Shown: piece by piece, positions 14,868-23,660 of the stretch
How positions within the stretch are numbered: position 1 is the stretch's first letter
How the letters are laid out: each line of letters starts with the position of its first letter
NCBI GenBank assembly: GCA_017515285.1
Contig: JAFWGN010000010.1
Location: forward strand, 1-42,743
DNA: 42,743 bases
Reading direction: 5' to 3'
From: Candidatus Saccharimonadota bacterium
Lineage (GTDB): Bacteria > Patescibacteriota > Saccharimonadia > Saccharimonadales > Saccharimonadaceae
Position numbers and translations under genes: made by a program
The notes under the pieces: model-generated
The model's input: the letters and a program-made list of their open reading frames with translations, nothing else
Told to the model about the DNA's origin: nothing
Databases searched by the model: none

Positions 14868-15899
14868 ATGGGAATCGAAAGAAGCACGAAACGCGTCGTT
14901 GATGTCAAGTCCGAACCGGAAGACGTCGAAGAACAAGTTTTTGAGAAATCTCTCCGCCCGACTTCTTTCGCCGAATACATCGGCCAAGAGCGCCTAAAGA
15001 CGAACTTGAAACTTGCCATCGACGCCGTAAAAAAGCGCGACGACGGCACAACCCTCGACCATGTTTTATTGTACGGCCCTCCCGGACTCGGGAAAACGAC
15101 CATGGCCAACGTCATCGCGCACGAACTAAACGCAAACCTAAAGATAACTTCCGGGCCCGCTATCGAACGCGCCGGCGACCTCGCGAGCATCTTAACCAAT
15201 CTCCAAGACGGCGACGTTCTCTTTATCGACGAAATCCACCGCCTCCGCCGCGTCGTCGAAGAAATCTTGTACTCCGCCATGGAAGATTACAAACTCGACA
15301 TCGTCATCGGCAAAGGCCCCGCCGCCCGCTCCGTCCGCCTCGACCTTCCGCATTTTACCGTCATCGGCGCCACCACCCGCACCGGCTCTCTTGCCGGTCC
15401 TCTTCGCGACCGCTTCGGCATTATTCATCGTCTCGAATACTACCAACTCCCCGAAATCCAACAAATCGTCGCCCGCACCGCGGAAATCCTTGGCAAAAAA
15501 ATCGAACCCGAAGCGACCGAGCTTCTCGCAACCCGTTGTCGGCTCACTCCGCGCATCGCCAACCGCCTCGTGAAGCGTGTCCGCGATTACGCCGACGTCA
15601 ACGGTGACGGAATTATCGACGTAAAATTAGCCCGCGACGCTCTCAACTTGATGGAAATCGACGAATTTGGCCTCGACCCCGCCGACCGCAATATGCTCGA
15701 ACTCATGATTGAAAACTACGGCGACCGCCCAGTCGGCCTCTCGACCATCGCCGCCCTAACCGGCGACGAAGCGACCACTATCGAAGAATACTACGAACCC
15801 TACCTTTTGCAACTCGGCCTCCTCGAGCGCACCCCAAAGGGGCGCGTCGTCACCGTAAAAGCTCGCGAACACCTAAAAAACCTAAAGGAAAAGAAATAA
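14868..15899 (+). CDS. ruvB: Holliday junction branch-migration helicase RuvB
   Basis: The 343-residue AAA+ motor pumps DNA through the RuvA-Holliday junction complex. Walker A is GPPGLGKT (70-77), Walker [10 protein letters not shown] (about 118-126), sensor 1 GATTRTG, the arginine finger region GPLRDRFG, and a C-terminal winged helix with [17 protein letters not shown]. The length matches the family. TATAAT at 14856-14861 overlaps the upstream stop and lies 6 nt before the ATG, so a leaderless mRNA is expected. tilS follows after 1 nt. ruvA and ruvC are not nearby. Confidence 0.97.
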   Translation: MGIERSTKRVVDVKSEPEDVEEQVFEKSLRPTSFAEYIGQERLKTNLKLAIDAVKKRDDGTTLDHVLLYGPPGLGKTTMANVIAHELNANLKITSGPAIERAGDLASILTNLQDGDVLFIDEIHRLRRVVEEILYSAMEDYKLDIVIGKGPAARSVRLDLPHFTVIGATTRTGSLAGPLRDRFGIIHRLEYYQLPEIQQIVARTAEILGKKIEPEATELLATRCRLTPRIANRLVKRVRDYADVNGDGIIDVKLARDALNLMEIDEFGLDPADRNMLELMIENYGDRPVGLSTIAALTGDEATTIEEYYEPYLLQLGLLERTPKGRVVTVKAREHLKNLKEKK

Positions 15900-15900
15900 C

Positions 15901-16761
15901 ATGAATAAGCTCCTCGCAATTTCTGGCGGAATCGACTCAATGACGATGCTCGACCTCGCCTCAAAAACCTACGAACGCGACGAGCTTATCCCCGCGGTCT
16001 TCGACCATAAGATGCGAGAAAGCTCAAGCGAAGACGCCCGTTTTGCCGCCAACTCTGCAATCACCGAATATGATTTAGAGCCACTCCTCTGCTTCGCTAA
16101 AAAACAATTAAAGAGCGAAGAAGAGGCCCGCGAATCGCGCTACGGATTTTTATTCCAAGCGGCCTATCTCGAGAGCGCCGAAATCTACACCGCTCACCAC
16201 CTCGACGATCTCGTCGAATCCGTCGCAATCAATCTCCTCCGCGGAACCGGTCCTCGCGGCCTCGCCGTCTTGAATCGCCACGGTATTCGCCGCCCGTTCC
16301 TCGAAGGCGACTTCGGCAAAGTCTTCGACCGCCGAGACATTCTTAAATACGCCGCAAAAAACGACATTCATTTCCGCCTTGACCAATCCAACGCTTCCGA
16401 TGAATATCTCCGCAACCGCGTCCGCAAAAAAACCTTCGACCTCCCTCGTGCAACTAAAATGAAACTCTACCGCCTTTGGAAAAAACAAAAAGAGATTTTT
16501 GGCGAGATTGATGACATTCTCGAAGAAATCATCCCCGAAGATTTAACGTTTGAGCGCAGTTGGTTTGATAATCTCGACGAGCCCGTCGCCCTTGAACTTC
16601 TTCGCGCCGGCCTGGAACGTGCCGGAACCTCCGCCACCCGCCCGCAACTTCGCGATTTTCTCCAAGCAATCAAAACCTATGCCCCCGGAAAATTTTTCAA
16701 TCTCCCCGGCGACCACCTCGTAAAGCTAAACCGCGATGATTTTCAGCTTGAGGTGTGCTAA
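15901..16761 (+). CDS. tilS: tRNA(Ile)-lysidine synthase
   Basis: The 286-residue N-type ATP pyrophosphatase has PP-loop SGGIDS (residues 8-13) near the N-terminus, HKMRESSSEDARF, YTAHHLDDLVESVAINLLRG and LRNRVRKK. It attaches lysine to C34 of tRNA-Ile(CAU) so that it reads AUA, an essential step. It is shorter than many homologues and lacks a full C-terminal TilS domain. It begins 1 nt after the ruvB stop, so it is translated from the ruvB transcript. Its own stop TAA lies inside the -10 of the next gene. Confidence 0.92.
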   Translation: MNKLLAISGGIDSMTMLDLASKTYERDELIPAVFDHKMRESSSEDARFAANSAITEYDLEPLLCFAKKQLKSEEEARESRYGFLFQAAYLESAEIYTAHHLDDLVESVAINLLRGTGPRGLAVLNRHGIRRPFLEGDFGKVFDRRDILKYAAKNDIHFRLDQSNASDEYLRNRVRKKTFDLPRATKMKLYRLWKKQKEIFGEIDDILEEIIPEDLTFERSWFDNLDEPVALELLRAGLERAGTSATRPQLRDFLQAIKTYAPGKFFNLPGDHLVKLNRDDFQLEVC

Positions 16762-16770
16762 AATATAACT

Positions 16771-17391
16771 ATGTTAGTCAGCTTCGCCACTCTTCTTAAC
16801 TGTCCGGTTTTAAGCCTGCACGTTACCGCTCCGATTGCCTGGACGGTCGAAGAAATTGTCGATCCGGAAAAACTCAAAATCGTCGCTTTCTACGTTGACG
16901 GCCCTAACATAAAAGACGACCCGGAAATCGGAAACATCCTCGAGGTCGAAGACGTCCGAGAATACGGCGACCTCGGCATGATTATCGACTCCGAAGAGCG
17001 CCTCGTTAATCCCGGCGACGTGGTAAAACTCGACAAGATTCTCGAACTCAATTTCTCCCTCCTCGGCCTTAAAGTCGTCACTAAAAAGGGAACAAAACTC
17101 GGCAGAATCATCGATTTTCTTGTCGATTTGAACACTTTCTCTATTGAACAAATCATCGTCAAACGCCCCGCGATGAAGGCTTTTCTCGACCCGGAACTCG
17201 TCGTCCCCCGCCGCGAAATCCTCGAAATCAACGATACAGAAATAGTCGTCAAGGACGAAGAAGACAAAATCCGCAAAAAAGCCGCCAACGAAGATTTTAT
17301 CCCCAACTTCGTCAACCCTTTCCGCGAACCCGAATTTTCCGCAAGTCGCATCGAGCAATCCAGCAACCCCAAAGAAAAGCCCCTCCGCTAA
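16771..17391 (+). CDS. PRC-barrel domain protein
   Basis: The 206-residue cytoplasmic protein contains two PRC-barrel-like halves. The first is at about 1-85 (LVSFATLLNCPVLSLHV...). The second is at about 88-160, with LGLKVVTKKGTKLGRIIDFLVD and VPRREILEINDTEIVV. A charged tail of about 40 residues follows. Such small barrels bind RNA, ribosome partners or photosynthetic proteins; the function here is unknown. TAAAAT at 16759-16764 lies 6 nt before the ATG (leaderless) and covers the tilS stop. The stop overlaps the recX stop by 2 nt in the convergent direction. Confidence 0.8.
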   Translation: MLVSFATLLNCPVLSLHVTAPIAWTVEEIVDPEKLKIVAFYVDGPNIKDDPEIGNILEVEDVREYGDLGMIIDSEERLVNPGDVVKLDKILELNFSLLGLKVVTKKGTKLGRIIDFLVDLNTFSIEQIIVKRPAMKAFLDPELVVPRREILEINDTEIVVKDEEDKIRKKAANEDFIPNFVNPFREPEFSASRIEQSSNPKEKPLR

Positions 17392-18191
17392 TCTTCCTTA
17401 GAAAACTCCTCCGGATCCTCCGTGTATTTTTCGACCATCTCGCGCGACATCTCGTAACCAAACCCGTGCCGAACAAGATACGCTAAAAGTTTTTGCGGCT
17501 CCGTCTTCCCGCCTCTTTTAAGGATTACTTTCCGGACTTCTCCCGCTTCGTCTCGTGAAGACTCAGAAAAAAGCTCCTCAACAAGATTCTTTTCGACTCC
17601 TTTTTTCGCAAGTTCTTGCCGGAGTCTCGCCCGCGAAACCCCCTTTCTGGAAAACCTGTTCTCGATAAACCACTCCGCAAATTTCCGATCATCAAGGTAT
17701 TTTTTCTCAACCATTTTTTTAATCACGTTCTCAATGTCGTCGCTCGTGAACTCCCCCCGCTCCCGTGTCCGAATTTTAAGTTTCCTGGCTTTTTCCCTAA
17801 ACTCCGGGTCGGTCTTCATTTTCTCTTTGGTTTCCGCTCGCCTTTTGTTATCAATTCGCAGTTTGAACAGTTTATTCTGAAGATGCTCGCGCGTCTCTTT
17901 TATTGACCGCGGCCGCATCAAGACCCATTCCAACGTCGAGCTATAAAGTTTGCCGAACGCCGAAGCGTGTTTAAGTTCGCTAACTTCCGCCGGCGTGAGG
18001 ATTTTCCCAATTTTCAAACGATAATCAACCACCTGTGCGACGTCGAGTGAAAAATAAAACTCCCCGTTGATAAACACGTTGACTCGATTTGCGTCTCGCA
18101 CCCCGGATTTCAAATCCGTAATTTTAAGTTCCAGCCCCCTAGCCTCCGAACCGGACTCCTCGGGGGAGTTTTTTAGTCCAATAATCTCCAT
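17388..18191 (-). CDS. recX: RecX-family regulator of RecA
   Basis: The 267-residue protein has the three-helix repeats of RecX: LEWVLMRPRSIKETREHLQNKL, a charged linker, IENVIKKMVEKKYLDDRKFAEWFIENR with SRARLRQELAKKGV, and a last repeat near LLAYLVRHGFGYEM. RecX binds RecA filaments and limits or modulates recombination. The N-terminal part (about 1-90) is longer than usual. It lies on the same strand just downstream of recA and NUDIX. Its TATAAT (18208-18203) contains the NUDIX stop codon. The 22 bases around its promoter and start are identical to those of lepA (23611-23632). Confidence 0.85.
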   Translation of the reverse strand: MEIIGLKNSPEESGSEARGLELKITDLKSGVRDANRVNVFINGEFYFSLDVAQVVDYRLKIGKILTPAEVSELKHASAFGKLYSSTLEWVLMRPRSIKETREHLQNKLFKLRIDNKRRAETKEKMKTDPEFREKARKLKIRTRERGEFTSDDIENVIKKMVEKKYLDDRKFAEWFIENRFSRKGVSRARLRQELAKKGVEKNLVEELFSESSRDEAGEVRKVILKRGGKTEPQKLLAYLVRHGFGYEMSREMVEKYTEDPEEFSKED

Positions 18192-18203
18192 ATATAATAT
18201 ATA

Positions 18204-18722
18204 TTATAGGTAATTTTCAATATAGTATCTTAAAACCGGCAAATGCGATGGAATCTCCCGGAGCGGCGGTTTCACTCTTGTGCGAATAAATGCGTCAAAA
18301 TCTCGGAGCTTGACCCACTCCACGCTCCCGACTTCCTCTGGGTCCAAGGTCATCGCGTCGTCCCTTCCGGTCCGATCGGCAAGATAAACCGAAATCAATT
18401 TCATGTCCGTAGCATATTGCGTAACGAATCGCAAATCTTCCGCTCGAAGTGCAACTCCGATTTCTTCTCGCGTTTCGCGAAGCGCCGCCGTCAAGGCGTC
18501 TTCTCCCTCGTCAATATGCCCCCCCGCCGACGCGTCATAGAGTCCGCCGTTATGAACTTTTTCCGAACGCTTCTGGAACAAGACTTCGACTTCACCGTCC
18601 GAACGTCGCCTCACCAACCAAACACAAGCGCCACCCTGCAACGCATCCCCATGGAGCATGGCACTATAAGAAATTGGATTTCCGACTCTACTAAAATATT
18701 GAAATGGTTTTTTATCTCCCAC
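18204..18722 (-). CDS. NUDIX hydrolase
   Basis: The 172-residue protein contains the NUDIX box GGHIDEGEDALTAALRETREEIGV (about 67-90), with the metal-binding REEIG core. N- and C-terminal parts match isopentenyl-diphosphate isomerase-like NUDIX proteins of about this size (QKRSEKVHNGGLYDASAG). It hydrolyses a nucleoside diphosphate-linked or related substrate that cannot be named from sequence. The start is GTG with AAAGGA upstream, 10 nt after the recA stop, so it is in the recA operon. Confidence 0.85.
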   Translation of the reverse strand: MGDKKPFQYFSRVGNPISYSAMLHGDALQGGACVWLVRRRSDGEVEVLFQKRSEKVHNGGLYDASAGGHIDEGEDALTAALRETREEIGVALRAEDLRFVTQYATDMKLISVYLADRTGRDDAMTLDPEEVGSVEWVKLRDFDAFIRTRVKPPLREIPSHLPVLRYYIENYL

Positions 18723-18732
18723 TGCGAATCCT

Positions 18733-19782
18733 TTAAGCCTCTTCTCGGCGCGCCGCTTCCTCGCGGACTTTCGTTTCGATTTCGTTCATTAACTCCGGCT
18801 TTTCGCGGAAGAGCTTCTTCACCGCTTCGCGACCCTGTCCGAGCGTTTCGCCGTTATATTTGAGAAACGCGCCAGCCTTGTCCATGATGCCGTATTGAAC
18901 CGCAAGGTCGAGAACATCGCCGACTTTCGAAATCCCTTCGTTATACATAATGTCAAACTCCGCCGTCCTAAACGGTGCCGCAATCTTGTTTTTGACAATC
19001 TTCACTTTCGTTCGGTTGCCGGTAATATTGTCGCCTTCCTTAATTTGTCCAATTCTCCGAATGTCGAGCCGGACGGAGGCATAGAACTTGAGAGCGTTGC
19101 CGCCCGTCGTCGTCTCCGGGTTTCCGAACATGACGCCAATTTTCATACGAATCTGGTTAATAAATATCACCGTCGCCTTCGACTTCGAGATAATTCCGGT
19201 CAGTTTTCGCATCGCTTGCGACATCAAGCGCGCCTGAAGCCCCATCTGCGCGTCACCCATGTCCCCGTCAATTTCCGCTTGCGGAACGAGCGCCGCAACC
19301 GAGTCCACCACAATCAAGTCCACCGCGCCACTTCTAACCAAGGTCTCGCAAATCTCGAGCGCTTGCTCACCGTTGTCTGGTTGAGAAATTAACAAGTTCG
19401 CCGTATCGACACCAATCCGTTTCGCGTAGGCCGGGTCGAGCGCGTGTTCCGCGTCAATAAACGCGGCCGTTCCACCCTGTTTTTGAATCTCCGCAATCGC
19501 GTGAAGCGTCAAAGTGGTTTTACCGGAAGACTCCGGCCCATAAATCTCAATAATCCTCCCCTTCGGATAGCCGCCTCCAAGCGCGAGGTCGAGTGAAAGG
19601 GAACCAGAGGGAATAAGCTGGACGTCGATTTTCTTCGCATCACCCAACTTCATGATCGAGCCATCTCCGAACGATTTAGTAATCTGCGAAATCGCCAGGT
19701 TAAGCGCCTGCGCCCGCGCGTCGTCTTTATTCTTCTTTTCATTTTTGTCTGCTACATTTTCCACCGATGGCTTCTTGGTCAT
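18733..19782 (-). CDS. recA: recombinase RecA
   Basis: The 349-residue strand-exchange ATPase also activates LexA-type responses where present. Walker A is GPESSGKT (82-89), Walker [13 protein letters not shown], the L1/L2 DNA-binding region contains [22 protein letters not shown], and the C-terminus is acidic then mixed ([10 protein letters not shown]). An N-terminal extension of about 20 Lys/Asp-rich residues precedes the core. Unlike many neighbours it has a Shine-Dalgarno (GAGGT). No LexA box was seen upstream. The NUDIX gene and recX follow. Confidence 0.98.
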   Translation of the reverse strand: MTKKPSVENVADKNEKKNKDDARAQALNLAISQITKSFGDGSIMKLGDAKKIDVQLIPSGSLSLDLALGGGYPKGRIIEIYGPESSGKTTLTLHAIAEIQKQGGTAAFIDAEHALDPAYAKRIGVDTANLLISQPDNGEQALEICETLVRSGAVDLIVVDSVAALVPQAEIDGDMGDAQMGLQARLMSQAMRKLTGIISKSKATVIFINQIRMKIGVMFGNPETTTGGNALKFYASVRLDIRRIGQIKEGDNITGNRTKVKIVKNKIAAPFRTAEFDIMYNEGISKVGDVLDLAVQYGIMDKAGAFLKYNGETLGQGREAVKKLFREKPELMNEIETKVREEAARREEA

Positions 19783-19872
19783 AATATTACCTCATTATTT
19801 TTAATGTATCTTCATTGTATCTGGTTTCCGGAGATTTGAAAAGGGGCTTTTCTAAAAATTACAAAACAATCC

Positions 19873-20673
19873 CTAGCGTCTGTATTTGACTTCCATCAAA
19901 TACCCATACCTAAACACATAAACCATCGCCACCACAATGAGCGAATAGATCACCGAGGCAATATTAAACGTCATCCCTGTCGCCGGGATCAGAAGCGCCA
20001 TAATAAACTTCGCCAGATTTTGAGAAACGAGCCAGACAATGCTAAACTTCGCAATTTTCTTCAGTCCAAACACGTTCTCCGTCGTAAACGGCGTCGGCTC
20101 CGCATAGAGTCGCTTAAAGAACCGCTCGACCTCGAGGAGCATTTTATAAACATAAACCGCCGCAACAATCATCAGGGCAAAAATAAGAACAACGACCAAG
20201 GCTTTCGGTGCCGCGCCGTATTTTATAAAGTTCCCGACGGTTAAGTCTTCTATCCCTGCCTCCGCCGGAAACCCCATGACCAACCAATTCCAAATCGCCC
20301 AATGCAGAATATATGCAACCACGGGAATTACTACGAACGTCGAAAGTGATATAATCCTAACAATTCTCGCGATAATAAATATGGTTTTAGAAACCGCCCC
20401 AAATCTTTTCTGGTCTTTTTTCTCAAGCTCAACAATTCCTTTTTCTGTGTCAGCGTCGAATTTTTTCATCTCCGGCGAACCGGTGTCGATTAAATCCGTA
20501 ATTTTACAATGAAAAATCGAACATAAAGCGAGTATATTCGCCATTTCCGGATACGCCTCCCCCGTCTCCCATTTCGAAACCGATTGCCTCGAAACTCCAA
20601 CCTTTGTCGCCAATCGTTCCTGCGATAGTTTATTGAGCTTCCGAAGCTCAGCCAAATTTTCCTTAAATGTCAT
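19873..20673 (-). CDS. XRE-family HTH protein fused to a membrane domain
   Basis: The 266-residue protein has an N-terminal XRE helix-turn-helix (about 8-60, NKLSQERLATKVGVSRQSVS), a linker, and about four membrane helices with LSTFVVIPVVAYILHW and VVLIFALMIVAAVYVY, resembling DUF2975-type domains. It is probably a membrane-bound transcription regulator. An ATG lies 11 codons upstream at 20706, but AAAAGGAG precedes the ATG at 20673. A TATAAT inside the longer frame also implies transcription starts after 20706, so 20673 is chosen. Confidence 0.8.
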   Translation of the reverse strand: MTFKENLAELRKLNKLSQERLATKVGVSRQSVSKWETGEAYPEMANILALCSIFHCKITDLIDTGSPEMKKFDADTEKGIVELEKKDQKRFGAVSKTIFIIARIVRIISLSTFVVIPVVAYILHWAIWNWLVMGFPAEAGIEDLTVGNFIKYGAAPKALVVVLIFALMIVAAVYVYKMLLEVERFFKRLYAEPTPFTTENVFGLKKIAKFSIVWLVSQNLAKFIMALLIPATGMTFNIASVIYSLIVVAMVYVFRYGYLMEVKYRR

Positions 20674-20773
20674 TTTGCTTCTCCTTTTAGAAAAATTATA
20701 CCGCATCGCACACTTTTCTCTACCAACTTTCAGTTGCAGAGCAGCAAATTAATCCAACGCTAGAAAAACGAGG

Positions 20774-21148
20774 CTAAAACCTCAACTTCTCCTGAATCTC
20801 CCTAAACTCCTCCTCAGAAAGTTCGAGTGTCCGCCCATATTCCCAGGTTGGGTCTAGAGGCATGAGGTGGACATGCGCGTGCGGCACGTCGGTCCCGACG
20901 ACCTTCATCAGCGTCCTCTGCCCGAACACTTTTTCCATTCTCGCCGCAACTTTCCGCACCGTCTCAAACAGCGCGCGATAATCTTCGTCCGGAAGCTCAT
21001 AAACCTTATCAACTTCTGCCTTCGGAATTACTAAAGTATGACCGCGAGACTCCGGCGCAATATCGAGAAATGCAAGCGTCTTCTCGTCTTCATAAATTTT
21101 ATAACAGGGAATCTCCCCCCGAATGATTTTAGAAAAAACGTTATCCAT
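20774..21148 (-). CDS. HIT-family hydrolase
   Basis: The 124-residue protein has the histidine triad HAHVHLMP (about 91-98), plus KIIRGEIPCYKIYED and HTLVIPKAEV, matching HinT/HIT proteins that cleave nucleoside phosphoramidates or dinucleotides. TATAAT at 21160-21155 lies 6 nt before the ATG, so it is leaderless. It is divergent from the adenylate-kinase-like gene, which starts 46 bp away. Confidence 0.92.
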   Translation of the reverse strand: MDNVFSKIIRGEIPCYKIYEDEKTLAFLDIAPESRGHTLVIPKAEVDKVYELPDEDYRALFETVRKVAARMEKVFGQRTLMKVVGTDVPHAHVHLMPLDPTWEYGRTLELSEEEFREIQEKLRF

Positions 21149-21194
21149 GAGAAAATTATATCACGCCCCTGGTAAAATATGATAATATATAATC

Positions 21195-21830
21195 ATGGAT
21201 ACAGACCAAGGGCAAAAAATCTCATTCATCAAACAATGGCTCGGAACCGGCTCGATTAACATCTTCGGTCTCCCGATGTCCGGAAAAGACACCGTTGGCG
21301 TCAAACTCGCCGAAGCGCTCGGCGGAAAGTTCCTCTCTTCCGGCCTCATCATTCGCGCGAACGAAGAACTAACCCGTCAACATTTTACCGACCAAGGCGA
21401 ACTTGCTCCGACCGACGTGTTCTACGATTGGGTTTTACCATATTTCGACAAGCCCGAACTAAAACCGTTCCCGCTCGTCCTCTCTTCGATTGGTCGTTGG
21501 GCCGGCGAAGAAGACACGGTCATGGAACGCGCAAGATCCTCCGGACACGAAATCAAGGCCGCCGTAATTTTGAACATCTCCGAAGCCGACGTAATGTCCC
21601 GTTGGCAAGCCGTCGCGACTCTAAAAGACCGCGGAATGCGCCTCGATGACGAAAAGCCCGAAGTCTTCGAGAAACGTATCACCGAATTTCGCCAAAAAAC
21701 CGCCCCCGTCATTCTTCATTATCGCTCTCTTGGTCTCCTCGTCGAAGTTGGGGCCGACGCCGACCGCGACACTGTCTTTTCGAACCTAATCAACCAACTC
21801 TACGCCTTCGCCGTAAGTAAAAGGAACTAA
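21195..21830 (+). CDS. adenylate-kinase-like nucleoside monophosphate kinase
   Basis: The 211-residue protein has P-loop GLPMSGKDT (about 25-33), a substrate-binding segment GKFLSSGLIIRANEE, a lid-like region, and RRLDDEKPEVFEKRI-type features (here RGMRLDDEKPEVFEKRITEF) common in adenylate kinase. The P-loop differs from the usual GxPGxGKGT, with Ser and Asp at key points, so the substrate may not be AMP. GATAAT at 21181-21186 gives a nearly leaderless start. The C-terminal codons for KRN form half of the terminator shared with lepA. Confidence 0.75.
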   Translation: MDTDQGQKISFIKQWLGTGSINIFGLPMSGKDTVGVKLAEALGGKFLSSGLIIRANEELTRQHFTDQGELAPTDVFYDWVLPYFDKPELKPFPLVLSSIGRWAGEEDTVMERARSSGHEIKAAVILNISEADVMSRWQAVATLKDRGMRLDDEKPEVFEKRITEFRQKTAPVILHYRSLGLLVEVGADADRDTVFSNLINQLYAFAVSKRN

Positions 21831-21848
21831 AATCCTCTAGTTCCTTTT
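21819..21848. terminator. bidirectional terminator built from two gene ends
   Basis: AAAAGGAACTA (21819-21829) and TAGTTCCTTTT (21838-21848) form a perfect 11-bp stem with an 8-nt loop. Each arm encodes Lys-Arg-Asn-stop: the last codons of the kinase on the + strand and of LepA on the - strand. The stops lie within the hairpin, so the stem is at once coding sequence and terminator. Confidence 0.75.
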
Positions 21849-23615
21849 CAGCATAACTGTAAACGCGTCGCTCGGAATATCGATCTTCCCGAACCGCTTC
21901 ATTCTTGCCTTCCCGCGTTTCTGCTTTTCGAGCAACTTCGCTTTGCGGTCGCGGTCGCCCGTGTGGATTTTTACGGTTACGTCTTTTCGATACGCCCCAA
22001 TCGTCTCGCGCGCAATAATCCTCGCCCCGATCGCCGCCTGAAGCGCCACCTCAAAGTTTTGCCTTGGAATAATCTCTTTTAACTTTTTCGTCACGTCTCG
22101 CCCAATCGCATCCGCTTCGCTTCGGTGACACATCACCGACAGCGCGTCGTTTTTGTGTCCCGCAATTAAGAAATCCACCCGGACGAGGTCTTCCGCGCGA
22201 TAATCCGCCAGTTCATAGTTAAACGACGCATACCCCGACGTAATCGACTTCAACTGGTCGTAAAAATCCGTAAGCAAATTCGCCATAGGCGCCTCAAAGT
22301 CAATCACCGCCCGGTCTTCGATATAAGACAAGTTTTTCTGCACCCCGCGCTTCTCAACAATCAAATTAAGTACCGCCCCAATCATCGTCTTCGGAAGAAT
22401 AATCTCACCCCGAACCCACGGCTCGCGAATCTCGCGCACTTCCGACACGTCCGGCAAATCCGCCGCCGACTTAATCTCAAGTTCCGACCCGTCGTTCATG
22501 ATAATCTCATAGTTCGTCGATGGATTCGTTACAACCAGGTCAAGGTTAAACTCTCGCTCGAGCCTTTCTCGAATAATGTCCATATGAAGCAGCCCAAGAA
22601 AACCGATTCTAAGTCCAAACCCAAGAATTGGTGAATTTTCCGGCTCAAACTGAAGTGCCGAATCAGACAGCGCCAGTTTCTCAAGCGCCTCCTTCAAGGT
22701 TTTATAATCCTCATTCGACACCGGGAAGAACCCCGCATAAACAAACGGCAAGACATTTTTATATCCCGGAAGCGGTGTCATCGCCGGCGCCTTCGCAAGC
22801 GTAACCGTGTCGCCAACTTTCGCCTCCCTGGTCGTCTTGAGGTTCGTGACAATATAGCCAATCTCCCCCTCCTCGAGCGTCTGCTTCGGTTTCATTTCGG
22901 GCGTCAGTGTCCCGATTTCGAGCGCAATTCCGTTCGTCTCTGCCGCCATCATTCGAATCGCATCGTTTTTCGTGAGCCGCCCCTCAAAAATCCGAACGTA
23001 AAGCACCACCCCGCGATAATCATCAAAATAAGAATCAAATATCAACGCCTTCAAATCTTTTCCCGAGGCCACCTTCGGCTCGGGCGCTCTCTCAACAATC
23101 GCATCCAAAACTTTTTCAACATTCATCCCCGTCTTCGCCGACACGCCAATAATTTCGTCTTCCGAACATCCAAGAAGATTGATAATTTCTTTTTTGACCT
23201 TCTCCACGTCTGCCGCCGGCAGATCGATTTTGTTAATAACGGGAATAATATACAAATCCTGTTCGAGCGCAAGATAAACATTCGCGAGCGTCTGCGCCTG
23301 AATCCCCTGCGTCGCGTCAACGACCAAAATCGCCGTCTCGACCGCCTGTAAGCTCCGGGAAACCTCATAGGAAAAATCAACGTGCCCCGGCGTGTCAATC
23401 AAATTGAGTTCAAAGCCTTTATAGTGCATCTGCACCGGCGTCAGCTTAATCGTAATCCCTTTTTCCCGTTCGAGCTCCATCGAATCAAGAAGCTGCGCCT
23501 TCATCTCGCGCTTCTCGACCGTCCCCGTGATTTCCATCATCCGGTCCGCAAGCGTCGACTTCCCGTGGTCAATATGCGCAATAATACAAAAATTCCGAAT
23601 CTTGCTTGAATCCAT
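21837..23615 (-). CDS. lepA: elongation factor 4
   Basis: The 592-residue translational GTPase acts on ribosome assembly and stalled translation. G1 is AHIDHGKST (about 13-21), then DTPGHVDFSYEV (G3), NKIDLP (G4) and SAKTG (G5). The EF4-specific C-terminal domain contains RKDVTVKIHTGDRDRKAKLLEKQKRGKARMK. The length is normal and the reading frame intact. A TATAAT lies 11 nt before the ATG, giving a leader of about 4 nt. It shares 22 identical bases with the recX start region. Confidence 0.98.
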   Translation of the reverse strand: MDSSKIRNFCIIAHIDHGKSTLADRMMEITGTVEKREMKAQLLDSMELEREKGITIKLTPVQMHYKGFELNLIDTPGHVDFSYEVSRSLQAVETAILVVDATQGIQAQTLANVYLALEQDLYIIPVINKIDLPAADVEKVKKEIINLLGCSEDEIIGVSAKTGMNVEKVLDAIVERAPEPKVASGKDLKALIFDSYFDDYRGVVLYVRIFEGRLTKNDAIRMMAAETNGIALEIGTLTPEMKPKQTLEEGEIGYIVTNLKTTREAKVGDTVTLAKAPAMTPLPGYKNVLPFVYAGFFPVSNEDYKTLKEALEKLALSDSALQFEPENSPILGFGLRIGFLGLLHMDIIRERLEREFNLDLVVTNPSTNYEIIMNDGSELEIKSAADLPDVSEVREIREPWVRGEIILPKTMIGAVLNLIVEKRGVQKNLSYIEDRAVIDFEAPMANLLTDFYDQLKSITSGYASFNYELADYRAEDLVRVDFLIAGHKNDALSVMCHRSEADAIGRDVTKKLKEIIPRQNFEVALQAAIGARIIARETIGAYRKDVTVKIHTGDRDRKAKLLEKQKRGKARMKRFGKIDIPSDAFTVMLKRN

Positions 23616-23660
23616 ATATAATATATATTATACCATATTCCCTAGAAAAAGCCGAGAGCG

